Shown here piece after piece: positions 8,195-16,925 of a stretch of 56,185 nucleotides of DNA. The stretch is from positions 1 to 56,185 of the forward strand of contig JAJFGZ010000020.1 of the NCBI GenBank assembly GCA_021775855.1, given 5' to 3'. This DNA comes from Hyphomicrobiales bacterium (GTDB taxonomy: Bacteria; Pseudomonadota; Alphaproteobacteria; Rhizobiales; NORP267). The position numbers were made by a program, and so were the translations under genes. Under the pieces are notes generated by a model that worked only from the letters and a program-made list of their open reading frames with translations, did not search any database and had not been told where the DNA came from. How positions within the stretch are numbered: the first letter of the stretch is position 1; each line of letters begins with the position of its first letter.

Positions 8195-11100
8195 TCCGCT
8201 ATTTCGTCTCCCATCCGACAGCCGCCAATTTGGTGATGTTGGCGCTTATTGTTAGCGGATTGTTCGCGGCGCCACTGTTGTATCGCGAAACCTTTCCAAG
8301 GGTCGAGCCGCGACGCGTCGAAATAACCGTGATCAATCCGGGCGCGCGGACCGAGGATGTCGAAGAGGCGATCTGCCAGCGCGTCGAAGACGCGGTTGAC
8401 GGTATCGACGGCGTGTCCGAGATATCGTGTGAATCCCGCGAAGGACTAGCACGAGCCACGGTAGAAATGATCGAGGGGGCCGATCTCGACCGATTTACCA
8501 CCGACATACGGACCGAGATCGACGCGATCACGGATTTCCCCGATCAGGCCGAGGATCCGGTCGTCAAACAACTCGGACTGACCGATTTTGTTGCCTCCGT
8601 GGTGCTCACCGGTGCCGCCAGCGGGCCGGACCTGAAGGCCTATGCTGAGGAATTGAAGGACCGGATGCTGCGTTTCGGCGGGATCCCCAAGGTCGATATC
8701 AAAGGATTTTCCGATCACCAGATCAGGATTGAACTGCCGGACGCGGTAATCCGGCAATACGGCATCAATATTTCCGATGTGGCGCGTGCGATCCAGCGGC
8801 AAAGTCTCGATCTTCCCTCGGGGAGTATCCAGACTGGCGACCAGGATGTGCTGATCCGGTTTGCCGACGAGCGTAAAACCCCGGATGATTTCCGCGACAT
8901 TGTCGTTGTGGCCGATACCGGTGGCGGGCAGATCCGGCTTGGCGACATCGCCCGGATCACCGACCGGTTCGACCTGGACGAGGCCAAAGTGCTGTTCAAC
9001 GGCGAACCGGCCGCCATCCTCGACATCACCAAGACCGAGACCGACGACACACTGGATGTGATCGATGCGGTCAATGCCTTTCTCGAAGTCGAGCGGGAGA
9101 CGGCGCCGCCGGGGATCGAGCTGATGGTCACCAACGACGTCTCCTCGGTGGTGCGCGACCGGCTCGGGCTGCTGGTCTCCAACGGCGCCCAGGGGCTGGT
9201 GCTGGTGGTGCTGGTTCTGTGGTTATTCTTCGGGTTCCGCTTTGCCTTTTGGGTGGCCGCCGGGCTACCGGTCTCGTTCCTTGGCTCCATCGTGTTGATG
9301 GTTGCCGCCGGATACACGATCAACATGCTGACCATGGTCGGGCTTCTAATCGTTATCGGCCTGCTGATGGATGATGCCATCGTGATAGCTGAGAATGTTG
9401 CGACCAAACGCGCTGAGGGCAAATCTCCGCTGGAGGCGGGTATCGAGGGCGCCCAGCAGGTTCTGCCGAGCGTGTTCGCGTCTTTTGCGACAACGACTTG
9501 TATCTTTGGATCTCTGGCTTTTCTGAAAGGCGATCTTGGACAGATCCTGAGGGTTGTCCCTATCGTCATGCTGTTTGTGCTGATTGTCTCGCTGGTCGAA
9601 GCGTTTTTGATCCTGCCGCATCATCTGGCGCACGCGCTTGAGAAATCCGACAACAAGGAGGGACGCCTTCAGATTGCGGTTGATAAGGGCATCGACTGGA
9701 TGCGGAAACACCTGATCGAGCCAACCGCGCGAGCTGCCGTGCGTTGGCGCTATCTTACTGCGGGGATTGCCATTTCGCTAATGTTGATCGCGGTCAGCAT
9801 GATTGCTGGCGGGGTTCTCAAATTCTCGGCCTTTCCAGAGCTTGACGGCAACGTGATGGAAGCCCGTATCCTGCTGCCCCAGGGTACCCCGCTGAGGCGG
9901 ACCGAACAGGTGGTTGCCCGGGTCACAGGCGTACTTGAAAGTATCAACCAGCGGTTGAGCCCCGAACAGCCCGACGGTCATGCGCTGGTTAAGTCGGTGG
10001 TCGTCAAGTTTAACGAAAATATCAGCGCCAACGAAACCGGCCCGCATGTGGCAACGATTACCGCTGACCTGCTCGATTCAGAAACCCGCACTGTCCTGAT
10101 CGACGATGTCATGAATAACTGGCGCGTTGAGACCGGGCAACTCGCCGATGTGATCGCGATCAAGTTCACCGAAACCAATACCGGCCCGGCGGGCCTCGCA
10201 TTCGATATCCGCCTAACGGGGGATGATCTGGGCGAGCTGAAAGGGGCCGCCCTGGAATTGACGGGGTGGCTCGACGGGTACCGGGGAACTTCCAACCTGA
10301 CAGACGACTTGCGGCCTGGAAAACCGGAATTGCGGATCAGTCTGAGAGACGGTGCGTCGACGCTCGGGGTCGATGCCCGCCAGATCGCGGACCAGTTGCG
10401 GGCGGCGTATTTTGGAACCACCGTCAGCCAGATCCAGCGTGGCGCCGAAGCCTTTGATATCGATGTCCGGATCGACGCCGCAAGCAAGGATAGTTTCGCT
10501 GATATCGATAATTTTACCATTTCACAGACCGACGGCACTTTGATTCCGCTGATCGCAATCGCCGATATTGAGACCGGGCGCGGGTTTTCCCGGATCAACC
10601 GGGTCAACGGCCAGCGCACCGTCACGGTGCAGGGCGACGTGGATGTCACGATCGCCAACGCCAACGAGATCCTGGCGGATACAGAAAAGACTTTTTTCCC
10701 CGGTCTGGCGGAGCGGTATCCGGGCGTGTCGGTTTCACTTGAAGGGCAGAACAAGGAAGCCCAGACGACCCAGCAATCGATGATCGGGGGTTTTGTTCTC
10801 GGGTTGATCGGGGTCTATCTATTGCTGAGCTTTCAGTTCCGAAGCTATGTGGAACCGATCATTGTGATGCTCATCATCCCGTTTGCGCTCATTGGCGCGA
10901 TCGCCGGGCACATCCTGCTAGGGCTCGATTTCACTATGCCGAGTATGCTCGGATTTGTGGCGCTTGCCGGTATCGTGGTCAACGATTCGATCCTGCTGGT
11001 CAATTTCATCAAGCATTATCATGGCCAGACCCAGTCGGTGTCCGAGGCTTCCCCGCTTGCCAGCAGCGCCCGCTTCCGGGCCATACTGTTGACCTCATTG

Positions 11101-11277
11101 ACGACGGTTGCCGGACTTTTACCGCTTCTGGCGGAGACCAGCCTGCAGGCACAGATCCTGATTCCGCTAGTTACCAGCCTGGCCTTCGGGTTGATGACAA
11201 CCACCGTTCTGGTGCTGTTCCTGGTCCCTGCGGCCTATTCGATCCTCGATGATTTCGGACTTGCCAGTATCGATTGA
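8191..11277 (+). CDS. RND efflux transporter permease (AcrB/MexF superfamily)
   Basis: Proton-driven inner-membrane pump of 1028 residues with the AcrB architecture: TM1 at the N terminus (TAANLVMLALIVSGLF), a large periplasmic domain, TM2-6 (about 330-540), a second periplasmic domain, and TM8-12 (about 860-1020). The transmembrane proton-relay region GLLMDDAIVIAENV carries the usual adjacent Asp residues. A second GIVVNDSILLVNFIKHY lies in the C-terminal half. No outer-membrane factor gene is adjacent, so it probably uses one encoded elsewhere. It forms a two-gene operon with the adaptor. The closest class is the HAE-1/uncharacterised RND group; the drug or metabolite exported cannot be predicted. 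Confidence 0.95.
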   Translation: MIRYFVSHPTAANLVMLALIVSGLFAAPLLYRETFPRVEPRRVEITVINPGARTEDVEEAICQRVEDAVDGIDGVSEISCESREGLARATVEMIEGADLDRFTTDIRTEIDAITDFPDQAEDPVVKQLGLTDFVASVVLTGAASGPDLKAYAEELKDRMLRFGGIPKVDIKGFSDHQIRIELPDAVIRQYGINISDVARAIQRQSLDLPSGSIQTGDQDVLIRFADERKTPDDFRDIVVVADTGGGQIRLGDIARITDRFDLDEAKVLFNGEPAAILDITKTETDDTLDVIDAVNAFLEVERETAPPGIELMVTNDVSSVVRDRLGLLVSNGAQGLVLVVLVLWLFFGFRFAFWVAAGLPVSFLGSIVLMVAAGYTINMLTMVGLLIVIGLLMDDAIVIAENVATKRAEGKSPLEAGIEGAQQVLPSVFASFATTTCIFGSLAFLKGDLGQILRVVPIVMLFVLIVSLVEAFLILPHHLAHALEKSDNKEGRLQIAVDKGIDWMRKHLIEPTARAAVRWRYLTAGIAISLMLIAVSMIAGGVLKFSAFPELDGNVMEARILLPQGTPLRRTEQVVARVTGVLESINQRLSPEQPDGHALVKSVVVKFNENISANETGPHVATITADLLDSETRTVLIDDVMNNWRVETGQLADVIAIKFTETNTGPAGLAFDIRLTGDDLGELKGAALELTGWLDGYRGTSNLTDDLRPGKPELRISLRDGASTLGVDARQIADQLRAAYFGTTVSQIQRGAEAFDIDVRIDAASKDSFADIDNFTISQTDGTLIPLIAIADIETGRGFSRINRVNGQRTVTVQGDVDVTIANANEILADTEKTFFPGLAERYPGVSVSLEGQNKEAQTTQQSMIGGFVLGLIGVYLLLSFQFRSYVEPIIVMLIIPFALIGAIAGHILLGLDFTMPSMLGFVALAGIVVNDSILLVNFIKHYHGQTQSVSEASPLASSARFRAILLTSLTTVAGLLPLLAETSLQAQILIPLVTSLAFGLMTTTVLVLFLVPAAYSILDDFGLASID

Positions 11278-11310
11278 CGGGTAGAGCCCCCCACATACGT
11301 CCACAATTAA

Positions 11311-11316
11311 TTGACA
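11311..11316 (+). promoter_or_regulatory. Possible -35 element of the asd leader transcript
   Basis: A perfect TTGACA stands in the 261-base gap before asd, upstream of the leader ORF. A good -10 at the normal 16-18 base distance is not visible; TAGATA at 11349-11354 is too far. Treat as a weak candidate only. Confidence 0.2.
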
Positions 11317-11388
11317 AATGTATGGGCATGGTGTTTTTCGCAGCAGCGTAGATATTTTGCGCATAGATACAGGAGCCGGTGGGGAACG

Positions 11389-11448
11389 ATGATTTTCACG
11401 ACCACAGAAACAACACCGACAAAACGGGCCGGTAAAACCAGCTCGTAG
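11389..11448 (+). CDS. Threonine-rich leader peptide upstream of asd
   Basis: A 19-codon ORF, ATG to TAG, reads MIFTTTETTPTKRAGKTSS: 7 of 19 residues are threonine, six of them within positions 4-11. It is preceded by purine-rich AGGAG (11371) and GGTGGGGAA stretches. It ends 90 bases before the asd ATG, and a strong hairpin (11467-11489) lies between. This is the layout of an amino-acid attenuator leader such as ThrL of enteric thrABC. Threonine is an end product of the pathway that Asd feeds, so the codon choice makes regulatory sense. No protein homology can be expected for so short a peptide, and chance is not excluded. Confidence 0.5.
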   Translation: MIFTTTETTPTKRAGKTSS

Positions 11449-11466
11449 GCCCTGTATTCCCCGCAT

Positions 11467-11489
11467 CCTCTTCCCGGCGGGGGAGGAGG
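11467..11489 (+). promoter_or_regulatory. Putative attenuator hairpin before asd, with alternative pairing
   Basis: CCTCTTCCC and GGGAGGAGG pair over 9 bp (one G-U) around GGCGG. An alternative, mutually exclusive pairing is present: CCCCGC at 11459-11464 with GCGGGG at 11477-11482. A ribosome that reaches the leader stop (11446-11448) would cover part of CCCCGC and favour the 9-bp hairpin. A ribosome stalled on the Thr codons would leave it free. This is the classical terminator/antiterminator logic. Against it, no T run follows the hairpin, so it is not a standard intrinsic terminator. Confidence 0.4.
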
Positions 11490-11538
11490 GTGACCAGACG
11501 ATACACCCGGGGAGAGACAAGATTTCAGGAGAGACTTG

Positions 11539-12567
11539 ATGAGCTACAGGATCGCCGTTGCCGGTGCGACCGGGAATGTGGGCCAGGAAATGCTGGCCAT
11601 TCTGGAGGAGCGCCAGTTCCCGGCCTCAGAGGTCATCCCGCTCGCGTCGCGCCGCTCAGTAGGCAAGGAAGTCTCGTACGGCGACCGGCTGCTTAAATGC
11701 AAGGATCTGGCGACGTTTGATTTTACCGGCGTCGATTTCTGCCTGATGTCGGCGGGGGGCGATGTCTCGAAGGAATGGTCGCCAAAAATCGCCGCCAAGG
11801 GCTGCATCGTGATCGATAATTCGTCCGCCTTCCGCTACGAGGAAGATGTCCCGCTGGTGGTGCCCGAGGTCAACGCCGACGCGGTTGAAGGGTTTGCCCG
11901 GCGCAACATCATCGCCAACCCGAATTGTTCAACTGCCCAATTGGTGGTGGCGCTCAAGCCCCTGCATGATGCGTTCGGCATCAAGCGGGTTGTGGTCGCG
12001 ACCTACCAGTCGGTGTCGGGTGCGGGCAAAGAAGCGATCGACGAATTGTGGAACCAGACCCGGGGCATCTTCGTCACCGACGCGCCGGAGCCGAAAAAAT
12101 TTCCTGTCCAGATCGCGTTCAACGTGATCCCCCATATTGATAATTTCATGGAGGACGGCACCACCAGGGAAGAGTGGAAAATGGTGGCAGAGACCAAGAA
12201 GATTCTTGACCCAAAGATCAAGTTGACCGCCACCTGTGTCCGGGTGCCAGTCTTTGTAGGTCATTCGGAAGCGGTCAATATCGAGTTTGAACGCCCGGTC
12301 ACAGCGGACGAGGCCCGCGATGTGCTGCGCGAAGCCCCGGGTTGCATGGTGATCGATAAGCACGAGGATGGTGGATACGTCACTCCGATTGAATGCGTCG
12401 GCGATTTCGCGACTTTCATTTCCCGGGTGCGGGAAGATAGCACCGTCGAGAATGGCCTGAATATCTGGGTCGTATCGGATAACTTGCGCAAGGGTGCAGC
12501 GCTGAACACAGTTCAGATTGCCGAGACCATGATCAATCGCAGGCTGCTGAAACCGCGAGCGGCTTAA
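11539..12567 (+). CDS. asd: Aspartate-semialdehyde dehydrogenase
   Basis: Reduces aspartyl phosphate to aspartate semialdehyde with NADPH, the branch point to lysine/diaminopimelate, threonine and methionine. I choose ATG 11539 (342 residues, MSYRIAVAGATGNVGQEML) because AGGAGAG ends 5 bases upstream; the TTG three bases earlier is less likely. Motifs: Rossmann GATGNVG, the active-site cysteine in IANPNCSTAQLVVALKPL, and the substrate-binding CVRVPVFVGHSEAVNIEFE with the catalytic His. It is the gram-negative, long-loop-lacking type. It stands alone after the RND genes. The leader ORF and hairpin upstream suggest transcript-level control. Confidence 0.97.
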   Translation: MSYRIAVAGATGNVGQEMLAILEERQFPASEVIPLASRRSVGKEVSYGDRLLKCKDLATFDFTGVDFCLMSAGGDVSKEWSPKIAAKGCIVIDNSSAFRYEEDVPLVVPEVNADAVEGFARRNIIANPNCSTAQLVVALKPLHDAFGIKRVVVATYQSVSGAGKEAIDELWNQTRGIFVTDAPEPKKFPVQIAFNVIPHIDNFMEDGTTREEWKMVAETKKILDPKIKLTATCVRVPVFVGHSEAVNIEFERPVTADEARDVLREAPGCMVIDKHEDGGYVTPIECVGDFATFISRVREDSTVENGLNIWVVSDNLRKGAALNTVQIAETMINRRLLKPRAA

Positions 12568-12577
12568 TATCGCTCGC
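12555..12577 (+). terminator. Hairpin overlapping the asd stop codon
   Basis: GCGAGCG and CGCTCGC (7 bp perfect) flank a 9-base loop that contains the asd stop. A second GC-rich hairpin follows at 12589-12602 (GCGTG/CACGC). There is no T run, so if transcription ends here it is not by the standard intrinsic mechanism. Confidence 0.35.
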
Positions 12578-12624
12578 AGCTGCTCCGCGCGTGCCCGCAC
12601 GCTGTGCCACGATTGTTGCCTCGC

Positions 12625-12646
12625 GTTTCTGCTGACTGGCAGAAAC
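12625..12646. repeat. Perfect 8-bp inverted repeat in the asd-hydrolase gap
   Basis: GTTTCTGC and GCAGAAAC flank TGACTG. It lies in a 254-base gap that otherwise holds no gene that I can support. No T tract is present on either strand, and I do not see a second copy in the window. Confidence 0.45.
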
Positions 12647-12821
12647 GGACCAATTCCCATCTAAAAGAACCGGGTTGGCTCTGACGCAGGCAGGGTCATC
12701 AGGCGCGTGGGTACGGATTGAAACCGGGCAACCGGGAACATAGATAAACTGAATCTGTGTTTCTTCTATCCCGGAATTCGCGCCCGCGAAGTCCCCATTT
12801 CGTCCGAGCAAGGATTTCCAA

Positions 12822-13763
12822 GTGACTACCAAAGAGATCCAATTTCGTAACCGAAACAATTTGCTTTTCGGAACATTGACTTTGCCTGAAGGGGGTGCGG
12901 CCATCGCCATGGTTTTGATGGTGCATGGTAGCGGTCCACTTGATCGGGATGAGAACACCAAGGGCTTCCAGCTCAATGTTTTCAATAGACTGGCAGAGGA
13001 TTTTTCTCACAAAGGAATTGCCAGTTTTCGCTACGACAAAGCTGGTTGCGGAAAAAGCGAAGGAAATTTTTTTACCACGGGCTTTCATGCACTCATTGAG
13101 GATGCCTGCATGGCAGTCGACACCCTCATACCCCTGACAGATGGTGTCCCCATTTTCCTTCTGGGTCACAGCGAAGGAACGGTTATCGCACCAGTGGTCT
13201 CCAAACGAAAACCTCAAGTGACAGGTTTAATATTACTTGCTCCTACCATTGATCGCCTCGAGACGACCCTGATCAAACAGGCTCATCGGATTGCCGAAGC
13301 AGTGAGCGTTGAATCGGGTATTGTCGGTATTCTGAAGAGGTTGTTTCTTGCTGCTGCAGGCGGTGCGGTTCAATCGCAAAGGCGGTTGATTGATCGCGTC
13401 AAATCATCAACCAAGGACAGTTTTTATTATTGGGGATCACGAATTCCGGCGCGCTGGCTTCGCGAGCTTCTTGCTCATGAACTGGATACTTGGATGTCAA
13501 CTGTTGCGGTGCCGATTCTCACAATCTCAGGCTCAAAAGATATTCAATGCGATCCTAAAGACAGCGAACGAATTGCTCAGATTGTCAAATCAGAAACCGA
13601 AGTACACCTTCTTGAGAATCTCACGCACATATTGCGATCAGACGACCAACCCGCATCTTTTGCACGGTACGCCAAGCTTGTCGACAAGCCGCTGGATGAC
13701 CGGGTTATTGAAATTCTAATTGCTTGGATTTCGAAACGGGCGGCCCTTTCGCCCGCTCTATGA
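12822..13763 (+). CDS. Alpha/beta-hydrolase family protein (serine esterase-like)
   Basis: A 313-residue cytosolic alpha/beta hydrolase. It has the oxyanion-hole segment VLMVHGSGPLDRDEN, the nucleophile elbow LLGHSEGTV (Ser within GxSxG), a later Asp in TISGSKDIQCDP, and the putative catalytic His in NLTHILRSD. The order matches the fold of bacterial acylaminoacyl-peptidase/esterase-like hydrolases; the substrate is unknown. The start is GTG 12822 with AAGGAT upstream. Base composition is clearly richer in A and T than in the flanking genes (many aaa, att and ttt codons), which suggests acquisition from elsewhere. It is flanked by an independent asd and a convergent dehydratase, so it is probably monocistronic. 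Confidence 0.85.
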   Translation: MTTKEIQFRNRNNLLFGTLTLPEGGAAIAMVLMVHGSGPLDRDENTKGFQLNVFNRLAEDFSHKGIASFRYDKAGCGKSEGNFFTTGFHALIEDACMAVDTLIPLTDGVPIFLLGHSEGTVIAPVVSKRKPQVTGLILLAPTIDRLETTLIKQAHRIAEAVSVESGIVGILKRLFLAAAGGAVQSQRRLIDRVKSSTKDSFYYWGSRIPARWLRELLAHELDTWMSTVAVPILTISGSKDIQCDPKDSERIAQIVKSETEVHLLENLTHILRSDDQPASFARYAKLVDKPLDDRVIEILIAWISKRAALSPAL

Positions 13764-13843
13764 GTCACGAGACTTATTGGTTACTTTTGACGTCGACCAT
13801 GCAGCTCAAAACCCAATTAAGTCAGGATTCTAGCGGAAACCAA

Positions 13844-14779
13844 CTAACTCCTGTCTAAAAGTGCAGGGTCGGTGTTGGCGCCGCATAGCAGGACGCCGAT
13901 GCGCTCGTCTTTCGCCGGCTGGTAGCGGCCGGAGGTGAGCGCGGCGAGCGCGGTTGCGCCGCCGGGCTCGACAACGAGACGCAGGCGATCCCAGATCTGG
14001 GTTTGCGCAGCACGGATTTCGTTATCGGAGACTGTGACGACGTCGGCTACATATTTCTCAGCGAACGGGAACATCAGGCCGCCTACGCTTCTGGCCCCGA
14101 GCGAATCGGCTGCAATGCCGGAAACCTCGACATCGACCGGGTGACCGGCTGTAAGTGCTGCCTTGAGGGCGCAGGATGTGTGTGGTTCCACCCCGATCAC
14201 GCGAACATCGCCCTGAAACCAGGCCGCCATGCCACCGATCAACCCGCCGCCGCCGACCGCGATAAAAACCGTATCGAGGCCGTCGGACTGTTGCTGCCAT
14301 TCGCGCGCCAGCGTGCCCTGACCAGCAAGGGTCGAGGGCTGATCGTAGGCGTGGACCGACAACGCGCCGGTCTCTGACTGGAAGGCGTTACAGGCTGCAA
14401 GCGCGTCGGCATACAACGCACCGCCGATATGGATGTCGGCGCCGTAGGATTTGATTCGGTCGATCTTGGGTTTCCCGGTCACCTCGGGGACAAAAATATT
14501 GGCGGACACACCGCAATGATGGGCAGCAAAGGCGATCGCCGCGCCGTGGTTGCCCCCGGATGCGGCCACCACGCCAGCTTCGGGGATTTCCCCAGACAGC
14601 AGACCGTTCATGGCGCCGCGGGCCTTGAACGACCCGGAATATTGAACCTGCTCCAGTTTCAGATTGAGAGGGTAACCGATCCCGAAAACCTTTCGGTCGA
14701 CATCCATGACAGGGGTCTTGAGCAGGTGGCCATTGATGCGCGCGGCCGCCGCTTCGATATCGTCCCGGGTGATGCTCAT
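13844..14779 (-). CDS. PLP-dependent serine/threonine dehydratase family enzyme
   Basis: Fold-type II PLP enzyme of 311 residues. The PLP lysine is K52 in YSGSFKARGA, the phosphate-cradle glycine loop is ASGGNHGAA, and the tetraglycine loop VGGGGLIGGM is present. The catalytic core resembles catabolic threonine deaminase, serine racemase and hydroxyaspartate dehydratase. No C-terminal ACT regulatory domain is present, so it is not the biosynthetic IlvA type. Its start ATG overlaps the end of the pyridoxal kinase gene by 4 bases (ATGA), so the cofactor-making enzyme and this PLP enzyme are co-translated. Substrate (Ser, Thr or 3-hydroxyaspartate) cannot be decided from sequence alone. Confidence 0.9.
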   Translation of the reverse strand: MSITRDDIEAAAARINGHLLKTPVMDVDRKVFGIGYPLNLKLEQVQYSGSFKARGAMNGLLSGEIPEAGVVAASGGNHGAAIAFAAHHCGVSANIFVPEVTGKPKIDRIKSYGADIHIGGALYADALAACNAFQSETGALSVHAYDQPSTLAGQGTLAREWQQQSDGLDTVFIAVGGGGLIGGMAAWFQGDVRVIGVEPHTSCALKAALTAGHPVDVEVSGIAADSLGARSVGGLMFPFAEKYVADVVTVSDNEIRAAQTQIWDRLRLVVEPGGATALAALTSGRYQPAKDERIGVLLCGANTDPALLDRS

Positions 14780-15639
14780 GAAGAACCTGCGATTGCCTTG
14801 AGGGGTGGTTTTGGTGACAGCGTTGCTTCCCTGATATCAGACAGGGACAGATTGTCATCCGGGGCGCCGGCATTTCTTTTCGCAAGAGTGAACATGCTGG
14901 TGGACGCGCGTTCGAGCGCCGAGACGAGCGCAGCGGGATCAAGCGCATGGTCGCCGTCGCGTTTCAAATAGTGACCACAGGCAAGTGCAGTAAACAGATC
15001 GCCGGTGCCGTGGGGGACCGCGTTGAATTTTGTATGCTCGACCTGCCACCAGTCTCGATCCTTGATCAACAGGTTGGCGAGCGTCTCCAGTGTTTGACCA
15101 GGAACCGATGTTGCCATCACGGCCCCGCATCGCAAAATCGACGCTGCGTCGCGCGCGGCCTCGGAATTTTCGATAGATTGATCCGTTAGCCATCCGAGTT
15201 CGAATGCGTTGGGGCTCAGAATATCGGCGATCGGGACCAGGTCCCGCTTCACCGTCTGTGCTACCTCGTCGGCCACATAAAGACCGCCCGGATCGTCGCC
15301 GAGCACGGGGTCGCACCAGAAAAAGGCATTGCTATTCGCGGCCTTCACGCAGGCGACAATTTCGGCGCAAATCCTCGCTTGTTCGGGGGACGCCATGTAC
15401 CCGGTCAGGACGGCGTCGATCTCGCCGATCCAGCCATTGTTTCGCAATGCATCAAATTGTCTTTGGATCTGTTCCGAAGTCGATTCGGTTCCGAAACAAT
15501 ATTCATGTGCCTTGTGGTTCGAGAGCAGGATGGTCGGGATCGTCCAGACCTCGACGCCCAGAATATGCAGCGCAGCGAGGGCGGCTGTATTGCCCACATA
15601 GCCTCTGGCCACCTGGCTGGATATGGAGAGAATAGCCAC
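14776..15639 (-). CDS. pdxY: Pyridoxal kinase PdxY
   Basis: Phosphorylates pyridoxal to pyridoxal 5'-phosphate in the B6 salvage route. I start it at GTG 15639 (287 residues, VAILSISSQVARGYVGN), the length and N terminus typical of PdxY. A longer reading to 15738 would run into the end of the upstream FAD oxidoreductase gene. Ribokinase-family features: ILLSNHKAH, VLTGYMASPEQA, CDPVLGDDPGGLYV, ILSPNAFELGWLTD, and the anion-hole NAVPHGTGDLFTAL with the catalytic Asp. It starts 10 bases after the upstream stop and overlaps the downstream PLP enzyme. Confidence 0.92.
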   Translation of the reverse strand: MAILSISSQVARGYVGNTAALAALHILGVEVWTIPTILLSNHKAHEYCFGTESTSEQIQRQFDALRNNGWIGEIDAVLTGYMASPEQARICAEIVACVKAANSNAFFWCDPVLGDDPGGLYVADEVAQTVKRDLVPIADILSPNAFELGWLTDQSIENSEAARDAASILRCGAVMATSVPGQTLETLANLLIKDRDWWQVEHTKFNAVPHGTGDLFTALACGHYLKRDGDHALDPAALVSALERASTSMFTLAKRNAGAPDDNLSLSDIREATLSPKPPLKAIAGSS

Positions 15640-15649
15640 GCCGCGCCGG

Positions 15650-16816
15650 TCAGATGATATTGTGTTCGAATAACGGGCGGTTTTCCGGAATTCGGTCATA
15701 GGCGAATTTGGAAAGGTCGATGGTCTTGAACCCGCCATGGACGATCAGCTCGGCGATCCCGCGCCCGGTGCCGACTGAATGCTGCAGACCGTGGCCGGAA
15801 AACCCGGTGGCGAACCAGAAGTTGGAGACCTCATTATGGGCCCCAATGACCGCGTTCTGGTCGAGGCAATGGTAGTCGTAGTGCCCCGCCCAGGCATGCA
15901 CCGCCTTGATGGCTTCGAACGCCGGGATGCGGTGGGCGAGTGCGGGCCATACAAATTCCTCGAACTGGGAATGATCGATGTCGAGATCCTCGACGCTTCG
16001 GTCGTCTTCTTCGGGAGGAGAATAGCCGCCGATAAACATATTACCTTCGGGGCGCACCCAGACCCTTGACGGATCAGCGACCAGCGGGAGGTCCACCTTT
16101 GTTCGGCAATCGATGACAAATACGGTGCGCTTGCGGGGTTCGACCGTCAGGTCAATATCCGCAAAGGCGGCGAGCTTGCCCGCGTGTGGCCCGGCGGCAT
16201 CGATCAGCAAGCCGCAGGCAATAACCTGACCGTCGCCAAGGGAGACAGACTGGATCGTGTTATCGCGACGATCGATCTTCACCACCTCGCCATGGACATA
16301 GTCGACATTTGCAGCCTGGGCCGCGCGTTTGAGAGCGCCAAGCAGGAGAGCGCCATCAAGCCAACCTTCGCCGTCCAGACCGTAGCACGCGGCCGCAATC
16401 CCGTCGGTATCGATAGCCGGGAAGCGCTGTTTAATGTCAGCGGGCTCCATTAACGCGATGTTTGCGCCCATGGATGTCTGGATCGTATGGTTGGCTTCAA
16501 GTTGCGCCTGACCTTCCGGGCCTGCCATGATCAGAAAGCCGCTCTTGTGAAACCCGATATCGGATTCGGGGCCAAAACGTTTCGGAAGATCCAGAAAAAA
16601 TTCCAGCCCGAATTGCGACAAGGCGATATTTTCCGGCGTCGAGAATTGCTGGCGGATGGCGGAAGCGGACAGGGTCGAAGAGGCGCGGGCATAAGTGGGG
16701 TCGCGTTCTACCACCGCGATCGAGCCCGTATAACCTTCCTCGCGCAGAAAGAAGGCGCAAGCCGAACCGAGTAGGGCGCCGCCGGCTATCAGAATATCAT
16801 AAGATTTTTGGTCCAT
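15650..16816 (-). CDS. FAD-dependent oxidoreductase (DAO/FOXRED1-like)
   Basis: Glycine/sarcosine oxidase-superfamily flavoprotein. I start it at ATG 16816 (388 residues, MDQKSYDILIAGGALLGSA) with an AGGGATGGA ribosome site; an upstream extension to 16927 lacks similarity to the family. It has the N-terminal Rossmann site (IAGGALLGSACAFFL), the VVERD ribose-binding acid, the SSTLSASAIRQQFSTPENI block that recalls FOXRED1-like proteins, and a C-terminal FATGFSGHGLQHSVGTGRGIAEL flavin loop. The substrate is probably a secondary or primary amino acid. It is first of a three-gene minus-strand operon with pdxY and the PLP dehydratase, and is divergent from the CoA-ester lyase gene. Confidence 0.88.
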   Translation of the reverse strand: MDQKSYDILIAGGALLGSACAFFLREEGYTGSIAVVERDPTYARASSTLSASAIRQQFSTPENIALSQFGLEFFLDLPKRFGPESDIGFHKSGFLIMAGPEGQAQLEANHTIQTSMGANIALMEPADIKQRFPAIDTDGIAAACYGLDGEGWLDGALLLGALKRAAQAANVDYVHGEVVKIDRRDNTIQSVSLGDGQVIACGLLIDAAGPHAGKLAAFADIDLTVEPRKRTVFVIDCRTKVDLPLVADPSRVWVRPEGNMFIGGYSPPEEDDRSVEDLDIDHSQFEEFVWPALAHRIPAFEAIKAVHAWAGHYDYHCLDQNAVIGAHNEVSNFWFATGFSGHGLQHSVGTGRGIAELIVHGGFKTIDLSKFAYDRIPENRPLFEHNII

Positions 16817-16925
16817 TGGCGTTCCATCCCTAGAGACGCGATAAATCGATTCTGGAAGCACTGGTGCGCCAGCCGATCCGGGGATAGTGTGCCGCCGAAT
16901 TGGACAAAGTGGAAGAGTGAATTTC

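Noticed and set aside
11326-11349. Mini-ORF ending in TAG just upstream of the Thr-rich leader
   Set aside because: About seven codons (ATG 11326) without an amino-acid pattern or ribosome site; it probably has no function.
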